Below, one piece after another: positions 21,136 to 33,400 of a stretch of DNA of 64,000 nucleotides (the stretch's first letter is position 1; each line of letters opens with the position of its first letter). The notes under the pieces are model-generated. The model saw only the letters and a program-made list of their open reading frames with translations, did not search any database and was not told the DNA's origin. This DNA comes from Eutypella sp. D-1 (lineage: Eukaryota; Ascomycota; Sordariomycetes; Xylariales; Diatrypaceae): NCBI GenBank assembly GCA_023313575.1, contig JAJTTP010000002.1, forward strand, positions 1,054,001-1,118,000, given 5' to 3'. The translations under genes and the position numbers were made by a program.

Positions 21136-22587
21136 TCGGAGTCTAGGATGTACTTATATCGAGGCAGATGAGTGGGTCCCAGAGCTCCGAATGACGCGTC
21201 CGGTTGGGTCTTTATTGAACGCGATAACTTGTTCTTCGAGAATAAGTTGTAAATGCACGAAGGCTGCGGTTGAATTGTTTGGATTTGGGGATCAAGCATG
21301 TTGACAATTTCAAGGACGATGATCTAATACGGGACCAAACACAACTATGAATCTAAGTTACAAGTAGGTACACCTTGGTGATAGGTCATAGGTAGCTAAT
21401 AGTGAAGAATTTATTGCTTAGAAAGTGTCACCCTTCCGCACCCATGGGGTTTTGGTGCACGCCCGCTATTTAATCCTGTCGGTGCGGATCGTTAGAAAAA
21501 GATTCGTATACGAGATGGGTGAACAGTGCAAGTTCTAGTTATCTTAATAATTAGGTATTGGATAAAGCAGTCTCCTTCACCCCTGCTTGACAAATATCAA
21601 CTCAACTCCCGGTGTACTTCAGCCAACCTCTCCTGGGTTTATTGTAGGGTCCGTAGGTAGTTATTAGACACTAAAAGCTCTTAGTGAACGCTGCGCTACA
21701 CTAAGCTGCTCAGGGGATGCAAATGCTGCCCCACTTAACTCTCCCATGGGCCACGGGGTCCGAGAAGCGGAAGAGAGAGATAAACAGAATATGGCCACCA
21801 GAGTTATATAGACGTACAGGAAGCCAGAAAGGCGAATAGAAAGGCAAATATAACCAGCCAGTAAGAACGAAAACGGAACTGGTAGCAGACTCTCCCGGAT
21901 TCAAGTCTGTCTTTATTATTTTATTTTTTGCTACCTAGACGGACGAGAAAAAAAAAGTCAAGTCAATTTCTTTTTCATTTATGCATCTCATCCCCATCGC
22001 TTCCTGTTTTCGTTCACGTTATACATATGCTTTTTGCTTGCTTGCTTGCTTGTGTTACTTTGCTTTCGCTTCGCTCGCTTGCTCGCCTTCCCTATATGCA
22101 AATGCCGCCCGCAACATGCTCTCTTTTTGTTCGGTTCTTCTTCGTGTGGATAAATCGCAAGTGCGTCCGTGGCCGCGACCTGCGAAAATCAGTCCTTCGC
22201 CTCCGCCTTCGCCCAGCTAGTTTACACAAAAGAGAAAATTAAAAGGCCAACTAGGGGGGGGGGACACAGGAAATAAAGTTAGCCAGTTATTTGGCTGGTT
22301 GATTGGATGAGGCCGGGCCGTTTAGGGATTGTGAAATGACCAGAGCCGATGCCAAGTATACAGACACCCCTTTCCCTTCCTTCTCTTCCTTCCTTTCCCG
22401 TGTTTATCCTGTGGTCGAAACCTCGCTATCGCGCAATATAAAAGAAAAGAAAAGGCAACGAGTGCAAATGCGAGAAACTGTACCCCCGTCCGGGGTCAGC
22501 AACATGAAAAAGCGGACGAAATTAAAAATCTCGGAACCTCCATCCATGCCCTAGTATTCATCATATCGTAATGTTTTGATACACTCT
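21136..22587. other. convergent intergenic region with GCTT repeat
   Basis: The segment lies between two convergent genes. It holds a (GCTT)n microsatellite around 22035-22053 and a pyrimidine-rich segment on either side, consistent with UTR and terminator DNA of the long disordered-protein gene. The open frames present are low-complexity. Confidence 0.5.
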
Positions 22588-25500
22588 TTATTTCCCGTGC
22601 AGCTTCTCCTTAAGATAGACGACAGCAGCGTAGCCGGAACAGCACTGGGTGGTCATCCCGTGGCTGCACCAGGGACACTTGACCATGGTGGTGATGGCGG
22701 CGGAGACGCCTAGTGTCTTGTCCTCGACGACGGAGTCAGGCTTGGCCATGCATTCGTATACACGTGCCGGCATGTCGTGGAAGAAGTGGCAGCTGCAGCA
22801 CTCGACCAGCATCTTGGCCATGGGCTCCGCCCGCCCAGGAGTCGTCGCGCCCTTCGAGCCGATAGTCGTGTTCCGGTGGGTGAACTGGGGCCGCATCGTA
22901 CGGGACGCCGCCGGTGCGGAGGCGCCGCTGACAGATTTCCTCGCCTCCTGAAGGTACGCAGCGCCTGTAGATATTATCACGTTCGAGTCCTGGCTGTTTC
23001 CAATGCTCGTCCGTGTTTTCTTCAGCGCAGGTCGTAAGGATTCCTCGGGCTGCTCTGAGAGAGGTGAACTAGGCGCAGTACTGACTGTCCCAGACAGTTT
23101 GCTTGTATTCTTTTTAGGATTCAACGATTGGTGTTTGAGAGGTGGCAGGAAGTTGCCTGAGGGTAGATCGAGCGCCGACTGTGCCCTGGGCGGTAAGGAA
23201 TCCGTGAGGTTGCTCTTACTACTCAACTCTTCTGCAATCTCTTCCTTTAGGGCATCTGCAAATGTCATCGAAGTGGGAGTCGAAATAAGTGCTGGAGCAG
23301 ACGCTAATGCATCCGGTCCACTTAAGGAGACCGATGAATAGTTCTCTAGATCAAGTGGCAATGCAGACCGGCTCCAACTGTCGTCTGACTTCTCGGCCTC
23401 CTTGCTCGTGGGTCTTGACCTTGAAGATGAGCGATCTCTTGACGCTAGTGGGAATGCCCTAGGCTTCGTCTTTTCTTCGCTCGTTGATGTCGAAGCCGGT
23501 ATAACGGTTCTGCATAAATCCAGGTGCGACGGCGGGCGGCTCTTATGAGAGTGTGGCCGCGAGCTGTCTGGCGTCGTCATGCTTGATGGTGATGGTGGGG
23601 CATCACCAAAGGTAGAAGACGATGATCTCTCCGACGCGGTGCGGCTGGCTTCTTGCTGTCGTGATTGCCTAGTAGAAGAACTTTCAACGATGGAACCGTT
23701 AGACGTCTTCGGGGCCTTCGATGGTGCTGTTAGAGGCTCGAAAGTCGGCACTTCGTTGTCCGGGATAATAGTGGGCGTAGCAGGCGACTGTCGTGGCTCT
23801 TGACCACGCACTAGGCCGCTACCCCCCTTCGCCCTTGGTGTTTCTGCTCTGGTTTCCGGGGTGACTGGAGTAGCCGGAGTTGCTGAGCGATTCGCCTGTC
23901 TGCTAGATGGGCGTTGGGATCCATCAACATCTGCTGCTTGCTGTGACACTTCGGCCTGGATCAAAGTCTGCTGACTTAGAGTTTGTAGCAAGTTTTCTAG
24001 AGGAGAGCGCAATTCTAGAGAAGGCGGCGCATATGATTCATTCACGAACGAGAAGTAATCCGTTGATTTCTTCGGCCGTAGCGGGTGTGCTAGTTTCCAA
24101 ATCTTGTCGTCCTTCTGCTGCTCGGGCTTTTCTGTTTTCGGGAGCCTATTGGGCTGGGTCAATTGGGCTTTGACATTGTTGTCAGATTTTACGGCATTTC
24201 CAGCTGTGCTTTGATCTGGCAGAATAGCTTGACCCTTCGAGCTCTGGGGAACTATAGCAGGGCTGCTATCTTTTCCTCGATCAGCCGTGCGTGCTGTGGT
24301 CGTGGACTTCTCGGTGTTTACTGGACTATCTTGTCTTCGACGACGCCGATGTGCCGGAGATGCGCGACCGGACTGGTGTTCGCGTGCGGAAGTGTAACCC
24401 TCATCTTGGCTGGATGATACTGAATCGTGTTCGTCGTAATCTCGACTTTCAGGTGTCGACTGTATCCGATCTCTCTCCTCATTGGGCCTATTGGGCCTTG
24501 TTTCGTTCGTCCCATTCTTGGCAAACGTCTTGCTTTTGCGGCTATTATCGTGACGCCCTTCATGAGCCTCCTTTAGATGCCGACCTCGCTGTGGCTCGGC
24601 TTCACCTTTGTCACCCTCTTCCCTTCTCCGTAAATTCGAATGATTATTATGGGATTGGGTCGATATTGTCTGGTCATGTCGGGGGCTGGTCTCAACTGGG
24701 ACCGGCGAGTCATAGCCCCTATTCGGGCTCCTCGATTGAAGAGGTTGGGCCCGGAGTTGATTCACGTAGAGGCTAGTTGTGTCGGAGACTGTCGTTTTAT
24801 GCTTGGATTTCCGAGTGAATGTGGCTGTAGTAGCAGCCGGGGCAGGCCTTCCCGAGCTATTCGGCCGGTCCTCGGATTGTACCGATGGCCGAGGACTCTC
24901 GCTCCCCAGAACATGAGAATTGCTATTTCGTTTATCTTGTGGACGATGGTACAGATAGGACGGTCCTCGGAGCTTGTTCAAAGTAGATGACAATAAAGAC
25001 TGGCTGCGGATGTGGTTCGAGCCAGACGATGGGGGTCGGACCATTGGAGGCCGCTTGTCCAGAGATGAATTAGAACGATTCGTAGGATCCGCAGGGTTTG
25101 ATGCTGCCGGAGATCCCCGGTCCATCCCGGGACCAAGAGACTGGTGTTTCCTCATTGAAAGCATCGATGAGCTTCTATCCTGCCCTGTCTGAACTTGTTT
25201 TGCATCATCATGGGAGCTGTCCCCAGGTTTCTTCCCGCCATTCGAAGGCCCATTCTGTATTTTAAACCCGAACAGGGTCTTTCTACTTCTTGACTTCTCG
25301 GCGGTAGGCGGAACCGTCTTAGTCTGGCTGGTCTGAGCGTGCAAAGCTGTCTCATGTCGTACAGCCTGCATAGCATTGGTAGCGGCAGCCATGTCGACCT
25401 TGGGGTTGTCTAGCTGAGGCGCGGACGCTGACCGGGCTGTCGAAGTTGGCAAGGGGCTCTGCGGTGGGGCTTTGCTCAGCTTGTTTCCCCTTTTCTTACT

Positions 25501-26211
25501 AGACTGCTTGTCCGTTTTATCTTCCTTCGTAGGCTGCTTGGCGTCTGGTTTGTCGGACTTCTTTGTTCTCTTATTCCATCCTTCCCAACTAGGTGATTGA
25601 CAGATAGAAGATTGATCTGAAAGGTTAGACTCATCCTCGTCTGGGTCTGAGAAAGTTACAGTCTTGGTACGTTCCTCCTTCGCAGGGCGAGGTTCCTCGG
25701 GAGGGGCGTTGACTTTTGGCAGCGGATCCAGCACTGGCGAGGGCGGAATCGATATGGAAAGCGATGGTAGAGTTGAACTCCGGGTCATAGCTTTCAATAT
25801 CTGATCCTGGTGGGAGAGGGGTGGATAGGCACTCCCACGCCGAGCTCGGGACGCAGATGCAGTGGTAGATGCAGTGGTAGGCTGGGAATGCTGAGCAGGT
25901 GCCGAACTTGAACCTGACGGCGAATTCACCGCTGGGGGGTTGTCCTGGATACGCTGCATCTGTTATAGGTGATGTGAGTATATGTCATGTTGATAACCGG
26001 GTATTACAAGGGGAGGCAGGATAAATGTGATAAATAATATAAAGGAGCATGTGTGTGCATATCCACATATCCGGGCCGGGGGACCTGGAAAGTAGAGTAG
26101 CTCTGATCGGGGGAGACGTACCTTGTACTGCTTCTCTAACTCAAGCATTCGCAGGAAGCTTTCGGATCTCGGTGGCATGCTGCCTGTGTCCGAGTGGCGT
26201 ACCTTGGCCAT
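22588..26211 (-). CDS. large disordered Ser/Pro-rich protein with C-terminal cysteine cluster
   Basis: Two exons, 26211-26122 and 25959-22588, with a 162-bp intron encode 1153 residues. The short first exon encodes MAKVRHSDTG and ends LELEKQYK. The second ATG-led frame alone would give 1123 residues. Most of the protein is Ser/Pro/Thr/Lys-rich with no globular pattern, implying a disordered, possibly phosphorylated scaffold. The last ~77 residues are different. They hold ECCSCHFFHDMP, VYECM, VKCPWCSHGM and QCC, which looks like a zinc-binding module. This arrangement resembles an uncharacterised conserved fungal protein. No enzymatic motif is visible. The extra N-terminal exon is supported by clean splice sites in phase 0, but RNA evidence would be needed to be certain. 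Confidence 0.8.
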
Positions 26212-26679
26212 GTTGTCTGTCCTTTGTAGTTCAACTGTTGGTAGTTGCTGGTCTTGGAGTGGGCAACTGTAACTGAGACAGGTAATTATGTTAGTCCGGA
26301 GGTCGGGGAGTTTCCAGATGATCAACAAGACGATCAAGTGTCGGCTAGATTGCTTGCTACAAGAGCAAGAGCAAGACACAGTTACCGCCGAGCCAGCTGC
26401 CTAGGTAGGAGGTGTGGTACTGACACGTCCTTCAAGTTTAAGACAGTTGATGGGAATATGTCTTTTCTTATTTGGTTGGTATTTTAGATTTTGGGGTGGA
26501 TGCAGAAAAAGGACAGGGGGGTGGATATCCTACCCAGCTCGTCCTGACTGATCTAAGGCAAGGCGTGTATATCGTCCGAATAGCCGCAACCCCGGTGTTA
26601 CTGACAACGGCTAGCCCCGGATTCTGGATGGCGCATCATAGTATGCCGCTTCTCGCAGAGGGTGGTATTAAATGTAGTC

Positions 26680-26697
26680 GGGGGGGGGGGGGGGGGG
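26680..26697 (+). repeat. 18-base poly-G tract
   Basis: An uninterrupted run of 18 G lies about 470 bp upstream of the disordered-protein ATG. Such runs are prone to length errors in sequencing and can form G-quadruplex-like structures. Confidence 0.8.
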
Positions 26698-27360
26698 TAG
26701 AAAAAAGAAGTGAAAGGGAGGAACGAGTGGAAATAACGTTAGGAAAAGCTTAGATATCGCCAAGGAGGAAGAAGGGGGGGATGGATGACCGGGTAGGATT
26801 GATCGTTCGTTAAGGCGCTAGAAGCATCGAATGTTGCGATCATATAAGAACATGAAGTGGTAAAGTGGTAAAGTGGTATAAAGTGGTATTGAATGGTCCA
26901 CGGGTATATATGTCTTTATCTGGGAAAGTCCTGGTACGGCCTTTAATCAGATCAAGCTACATACCGTACTTAGGTAGTCAGAATAATAGGTCCGCAATGG
27001 GGGAAATATGCGCGCGGCGTCATACAATGGTGTTCGGGGTGGATAGTGGCAATAAGTATATATTATAGCTTTGAAGAATATGAATGAATGCCCATCCAAA
27101 GTAGGACCTTATGAGAGATGGCCGGGGGTTATTGGCGAGTACCTTACCTACCTACTTATTCAAGCCCGAATATCTGACCTATATACCTATTTTATGATTA
27201 TACGAAGTATGTGTAGGCGAAGCATCGAGAATACGGCGCGCGAAGTATTACTGAACGATTGAATTAAAACTTAGTATTTAAATGTTGCTTACGAACCAGG
27301 CGACACAGTGGATGGGAAACCGGAACACGCAAAGCAATAATAATAGTAATGGCGGATCGT

Positions 27361-27395
27361 GGTGGTGGTGGTGGTTGATGGTGGTGGTGGTGGTG
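27361..27395 (+). repeat. imperfect (GGT)n microsatellite
   Basis: Two blocks of GGT units are separated by a short TTGAT interruption. It lies in non-coding DNA. The encoded His run on the opposite strand is not part of any supported gene. Confidence 0.75.
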
Positions 27396-28062
27396 CTAAG
27401 AGAGCTCCAAATGTACGTAGATCCTCCGGCTGCTGCTAGAAATCCCCGGTAGAGCTCCAAGTCGGTCACGGCGGCCGTGATACTGGAAATGTCGATATAA
27501 CGGTATAACGAACGACAGTGAGACAGCAGTCTATTGTGCGGGAGCGGGAAAACGACCGTACCTAGGTAGCCCTTTGAAAGAGCCAAAAGGATATACCGAC
27601 GTCCTCGAAAAGAAAAGTAGGAGAGGCGAAAAACGAAAGATGCACTTGGTAGAGTAATGGAATTGGACGTTAGGCGACGTTAGGTGGTGTTTGTTACCTA
27701 CGTAGTTGGGTATGTTGGATACTTAGGTATATCCATAAATACGACATGTCAGCCAGACATACATATATACATACCTAACTGTACATACATACCCAGGTAC
27801 CTTCCATATTCACTGCCTACCTCCTGCCAACTCTTATATCCTCCGATAGCTATGGAGGTGCATATCTATACTTAGGTGGTTAGATATATACCTATGTATT
27901 TAGGTAGGTAGAGCTCTAGACGATAAGTACACGTATGGGCTGGTGTGATAGCTACCTACAAGTTTATGGCCAGTCATACATAAGCAGCCATTTCCCATGT
28001 CCAATACTTATTCGCTATATCTAACCTCGGTAGGCTCCTGATAAGTTGTGATAAGAGTACAT

Positions 28063-28088
28063 ACCTACCTAGGTACCTACCTAGGTAC
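28063..28088. repeat. tandem ACCTACCTAGGT palindromic repeat
   Basis: The 12-base unit ACCTACCTAGGT occurs twice in direct succession, creating overlapping ACCTAGGT and GGTACC palindromes. It is the densest example of a word class scattered through the intergenic DNA of this window. Confidence 0.7.
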
Positions 28089-28700
28089 GTTATGCTTGAC
28101 CAGGTGGGAGATCAGCACTGGTAACTGGAACCTGCAAGCGAAAATATGTGGAAAAGATGAGCCTGGTTAGCAAAGCAAGGAAGCAAGCTGGGCATTGCTT
28201 AAACATGTTACATGGCTGATATGCACCTATAAATTGATTGAACTGACTAACGGGAATCGATCGGTCTATGCAAGCCAGCGAAAATCCGGCCATCAGCGGC
28301 ATAGCGGGTCTCCTTCATCCACACTACCTTCGCTGTCCATTCGTACGATAACTGCAAGTCCCTCGAATATCCATACATGTATACCGCAAGCTAGGTACTA
28401 GTGTGGCCTGGGTCAAATACTAGGTCCACGGGTTACTTAGGTCGCTTAAGTAGAAACTGGAATGCTATCGGGGATGGAGTAAACCGGAATAGGTAGTTGT
28501 TATTCAATTAAAAGGCGGTAGAAGACAAGACAAGTTATAAGAAAGCTTCAATCAACACGTAACTACATATTAGTGTTTGAATTAGAAAAAACAGCGTCAG
28601 TTGCGTTGTTAGGAACCACCTGCACCTGAATACCGACCGACCGGCCTGGCCACCCGCATAAGCGAGGCCAATCAAGGCATCCCTGCGAGAAAGCAGGTAC

Positions 28701-30400
28701 GATAATAGGAACCATCAGGTGTTGTTGAATTTTCTTCTTTTTTTTGTTTCCTTTCTTTTATTTTCCCCTGCGCCCTTTTTCCTTTTTCCCTTTTCAGGGG
28801 TTATGATGATACAAGGCGTCATCTCTTATGTCTTGTCACCGTTACCGTCACAGTCATCGCCACCGTAGTTAGGTGATATCGTATTATATTGATGTACTAT
28901 TCTATCCACGGCCATATGTATAACAAACAAATCTTGTTCATATACATATACGTACTTCATAGACGGGTCATTCTATTTTGGTTAGCGGCTCCGCCTGCTG
29001 ATAAAGTTAAGAAACGCCTTTTTGCGATCGAAACAACTTAGAAAACATTTCTAGTACAGGACCTGGTGACTTGATAGCCTTGACAGGTCGAATAACCCGT
29101 GAAATTGAATTCTAAGAAGCAAAACTCAAACCCTTGCTCTAAACGTTGCAGACCTGCAAGTCATTCACACGATACGAGATCTCTTAGATCTTTTACACAT
29201 CTAGTTATCTATCCTCAACATGATATACTGGTGGGCACCAACCTTCGACTACCGAGTATACACGCGGTAAACGCCATCTACCTGGTCTGAAATATGTAGA
29301 ATTGAGTTGCCTAACTGCTCAAGGCTAATAGCAGAATATAGTCCGGATATTATACCACTAACGATACTTGGACAAGATCGACAAGCAATATGCAACCATT
29401 CTGCCATAGACGATTGGTTTGCCATCTACTCAGACTGTCAGATTCAGATGGTTGGTTGCCTGGTTGCTGGGCGCAGCCGCTACATCCGATCCGGCCGATT
29501 TTGACAACCTGACAACTTAACCGCAGCCGTAGCCGCTATGCTTGGAACTATTATCCGTTGGACGCGGTACCGCTTCATATTCAATGTCTAGCTTCCTAGG
29601 TATGCTGTATAATAATTCCCTTGTTAATTGTTTAATTTACTCCAGCCTCCAGACGCGTCGCTCTCGATCGACATCATAGCCAAGTTTCCTTTTTCTTTTT
29701 CCTTTTTTTTCTTTTTCCTTTTTTTTCTTCTGCCCCTTAACATACCCACCGCTATGTGACCTTCCTCCTAGCCCTGAGTACAGCTACTATACCGAAACAG
29801 CCAAGACAGCCCAGGTTCAGGTACTTTCGTCACCGTGTGTCACCTCAACTATATGACCTAAATATAGCTCCTCTCGTATTCTCGAATCAGAGGCGCAACT
29901 CGACTTCTCGAGGCCATGAATTTGAGCATGCAGTGCTATACGCCATGTTTGTGTTGTCGCACAGCGCGTCATTCCCACCCTTCCCAAGTCGGGAAGATCA
30001 GGTGCTGTGCAATAAGGGGGGGTTGGATGGCCAGACGGAGAGAATCCAACCTGATCTCGAGTTACGCTGCATCGAATGGTGTTTTAGCCCCCCCTCCACA
30101 GCTGAGCCTCAGCTCCTCGTATTTGCGCATCCTACATCTTAGCCTGCCTTAGTTCGATGCACAATATGCTGGCTACGATCTACCTACGACAGAGCTTCCT
30201 GGGGCAATGTCCGCGAAAAAACTCCACTAAGCTTGACACCATTCAACAAGATCAATCCAGAACGCACAGTGCCATAATCGATCCAGTGCTTTTTACATGT
30301 AGCAACTTGACACATCAAGGACGCACCACCAATTACTAAGTAGATTGATCCATCTCGTTCCCACGCAAGGAAAGGGGATAAAACACACGCAAGCTCAGAA
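28701..30400. other. gene-poor region with polypyrimidine tracts
   Basis: Two T/C-rich tracts, about 28729-28796 and 29684-29732, stand out. The second contains a near-duplicate of a TTTTTCCTTTTTTTTC unit. Such tracts are common in fungal promoters and 5' UTRs, but no gene start could be matched to them. Confidence 0.45.
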
Positions 30401-33400
30401 AGGCTCTAAAACAACGGTAAATTCTTGCAAGGAGATCCCTAGTATTTCACCAACAGCCTACGTATGGCACAGTCGTTCTGTGCAAATGTTTATCGGTCGG
30501 TTTCTGGGCTACAGTCCGTCTTAATTTCGTCCCCAAAGGCGACGAGCTCTTTACCCGCAACTTCAACCAAGGTATTTCCCTTCAAATCGTTCGCTACCTC
30601 TGACAGCTTGTTTTGTCGCCGTAATGAGCGTGTGCTGAAGGCGAGGCTCATTCGGCATCTTTTACCGAGTAGGTCACCTACTTCAATGGCAGTCTGTGTA
30701 CCTGTAGGATGTCGAATATGCCCCCAATGGCCAATTTGAAGTTCTTCATTGGCTGATTGATTCCGGCTGCTACACTCCGGAAGAAGTGACTACCTTGCAG
30801 CTTCAAGGGCCGAGTTCACGGCCGGTAGTCAGCCCGCCCCCTAATCTTAGCAGACAAGGAGATTCAGATGCATTACAACGCTGCGATGTAGATCTGTAAA
30901 AGGTGTGTCCGGCCCGGTCCATGGTGGTCACGTTCCAGCATGGCATGTATTTCTAGTCAGCCTCATTACATGCGCCCGACAACTCTTGGGAGATTCCGGC
31001 GAGTGCAAAAACGCTCCCAAATGCTCCCACGCGGCTCCCCTGAAGCCAGGCGTGGCAGGCCCCAAAGCATCTAGGAATGTGGCTTGTCCAAGCCCCGGAG
31101 ACCGGCCACCGTACCGCTCAGCCAAAGAGGTGTCTCATCGCGGTGACATTCCTCAGGATCATGCGGCCGGTGTAGCCGGCCCAACTTCTATTTTCTAGAC
31201 TTTCGGAGCTGGAACCGACGTTACCCATCCTGCGTGGAATACACCCGCATACGGAATCTTCCCGATCGCCATTGACGAGCTCGTGCACGTAATGCGTCTC
31301 GTCTATTTTCGTCATCCTGATCTATCTGCGCATTCTTCAGTCCAGCCTCGACAGCCTTGGTATTCCCAGGACTGGTAGCCAACGCGTTGATCCGGGACCA
31401 GCCGTGGCCCACCGTACTGTGGCTCTTGCATCGGGTGTCACAACACGGGCTGTCCGCCACAGGGTAGGATATGATTTCGGCGTATGCTTAAGCCACGCTG
31501 CCTCCTCCGTTCTCGATGGCGACGACGATGAAGCCGTCGCGGACTATATTTCCATAAACGGCGACGACGATTTAGCGTGTGCTCCAGACTCTGTGCAAGG
31601 CCGGAAATCACGGCAAAGCAGCTCTGTCTCTTCCCCTCCTGCGAAACTCTCTTTGGCTAAAGGACCGATCTATTGAAAACGGGCGAAGTCTGGACCAGCG
31701 AAGCTTCGTTCTTAAAGCCAGTAGTTTGGATGAAATGGTCGTCATCACGATGTAGGTGGTAACCGGAATGCACGGAGCGTCGAGGAATGCCGCATGCCTC
31801 ATGGGGTGTCGGTGCACGGCACCTCCTTGTCCCGCTACCTACTAACCCCTTCGCCCAGTCTATCTGCTCCTCCATTGATTCTCTCCCTATCGTTATGTAG
31901 GTCGTGGTAATTTTTGGCCAGCTTTTACATCCTCCAAAGCATGTCAAAGCGCTTGCTATATTTTAGCGGTCAGGTCCGTTCTCTCCTGCCAGGAAAGGGG
32001 GGGGGGCGCTTACTATGGCCCGTTGATCAGACAGGCGTCACGTATTGTAGGCATTTTATGAACGTCTATCGCCATAGTTAAGCCTTGCAGTATAATGTTC
32101 TATTACTTTCACCGGCCGAGTGGCTCAAGATGAACAGCAGTATAGATCTCAGCCTCTTCCTTTGTAGCAATACCACATGGCTTACACCAGGAACATGACG
32201 TCATACGGTGAAGTGCCCCCCACCCTGTCCACCACAGCAACATGGGATTCTTACAATCCGGTCTTGATCTTTTACACCACAACACTGCAAAACTCTCCAG
32301 GGGGCATGATTACACGATAATTCTACTCTTCCATGGCGAAATCGCAATGACCGATATTTCAAGCCATAATGTAATTCAGCGCCTACAGCGTCTATGCTTC
32401 TGAATTAGGCCATATACATTACTAGCAGGGATGTACGAGAAAATCGATCGCGCCGTTACCAAAGTCGTTTGCCCAGCTAAAGTGTGACTGGGTAACAGCA
32501 AGAGTTCAGACAACTCAAACCAAGACGGCTTCTATCTCCAATGACATTGGTTTGATGCAAATTCGTACAGAACTGTTCGGTCGTGTAACTCTCAAAATCA
32601 GTGTATTTGCCAATCCGACCACCTCTGCCAGTAGGATCATTCCGCACGATCTGAAAGTCCGGACGGGGAATATTATCAGCGCCGACGTTGCATCGCTGGA
32701 TAAGCTTTTGGCCCAGGATATCTTAGCAGCTCCCCTTAGAGCCGGGCCATTAAAGCTCGGCGCCAACACTTCCCGGCGATCTAAGCTTTCTAAGCTTTCT
32801 AGGCTTTCTATGGTTTTGGTATGGGGGGATGTTCGCACTGCTATGGTATGCAAAAGAGCCTCGACATCGAGAGAAAAAAGGGCGGATATTAACACACATG
32901 CCTAGATGCCTCAGTGTAAACATCTCGGATATCGGCACGCTCGAGACGACATGGAGCACGCAAAAAACGCAAGAAACGTGCTCATTCCGATAACTACGCC
33001 TCGGCGGCTATTTCCAATCGGATTTGTAGGCCGCGATAATAGTATGTGTATGGAAGCGAGGGTCTCCTTCCGCCAGGTCTTCTCCTACTAATGGCAAGCT
33101 GCGCGAGCTTTCAGAATCGGACTAGCTAGCTGTCTGGCTAAATTCAGGCCTCAGGCTTCCTGGCTCTCTTTTCTTCCGCCTTGCCCCATGAGCAGCCAGC
33201 ATATGGTCTGGGTCACCTGGTTGTCTCGCAGAGAAGTACCCTCGAACGCCGGGCAGGTACCCATGACATGCGATTCTATCTCCGTCCTGGCGGCCTGTCG
33301 CTAAGCATACAGCTAATGAGGGCGCCTGCTGAACCTTGACCAGAATCCTTCGGTAGTTGTTCTAGTAGTCGCGGAGCCCCAATCGGAGTTTTCCTTAGGT

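Larger units (their letters stand above)
26212..28700. other. gene-poor region with microsatellites and ACCTAGGT palindromes
   Basis: No frame gives a recognisable protein. The stretch contains an 18-base G run, a GTGGTAAA-type tandem near 26855-26890, a GGT repeat at 27361-27395 and many copies of ACCTACCT/ACCTAGGT words between 27140 and 28400. It is upstream of the disordered-protein gene and may include its promoter and 5' UTR. Confidence 0.5.

Noticed and set aside
27278..27586. His-rich minus-strand frame at the GGT repeat
   Set aside because: The His run simply reflects the microsatellite, and the rest of the frame has no similarity or gene context.
32113..32140. tRNA-Ser/Leu-like D-arm words (GGCCGAGTGGCTCAAG)
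   Set aside because: No matching anticodon arm, T arm or acceptor stem follows within 90 bases.
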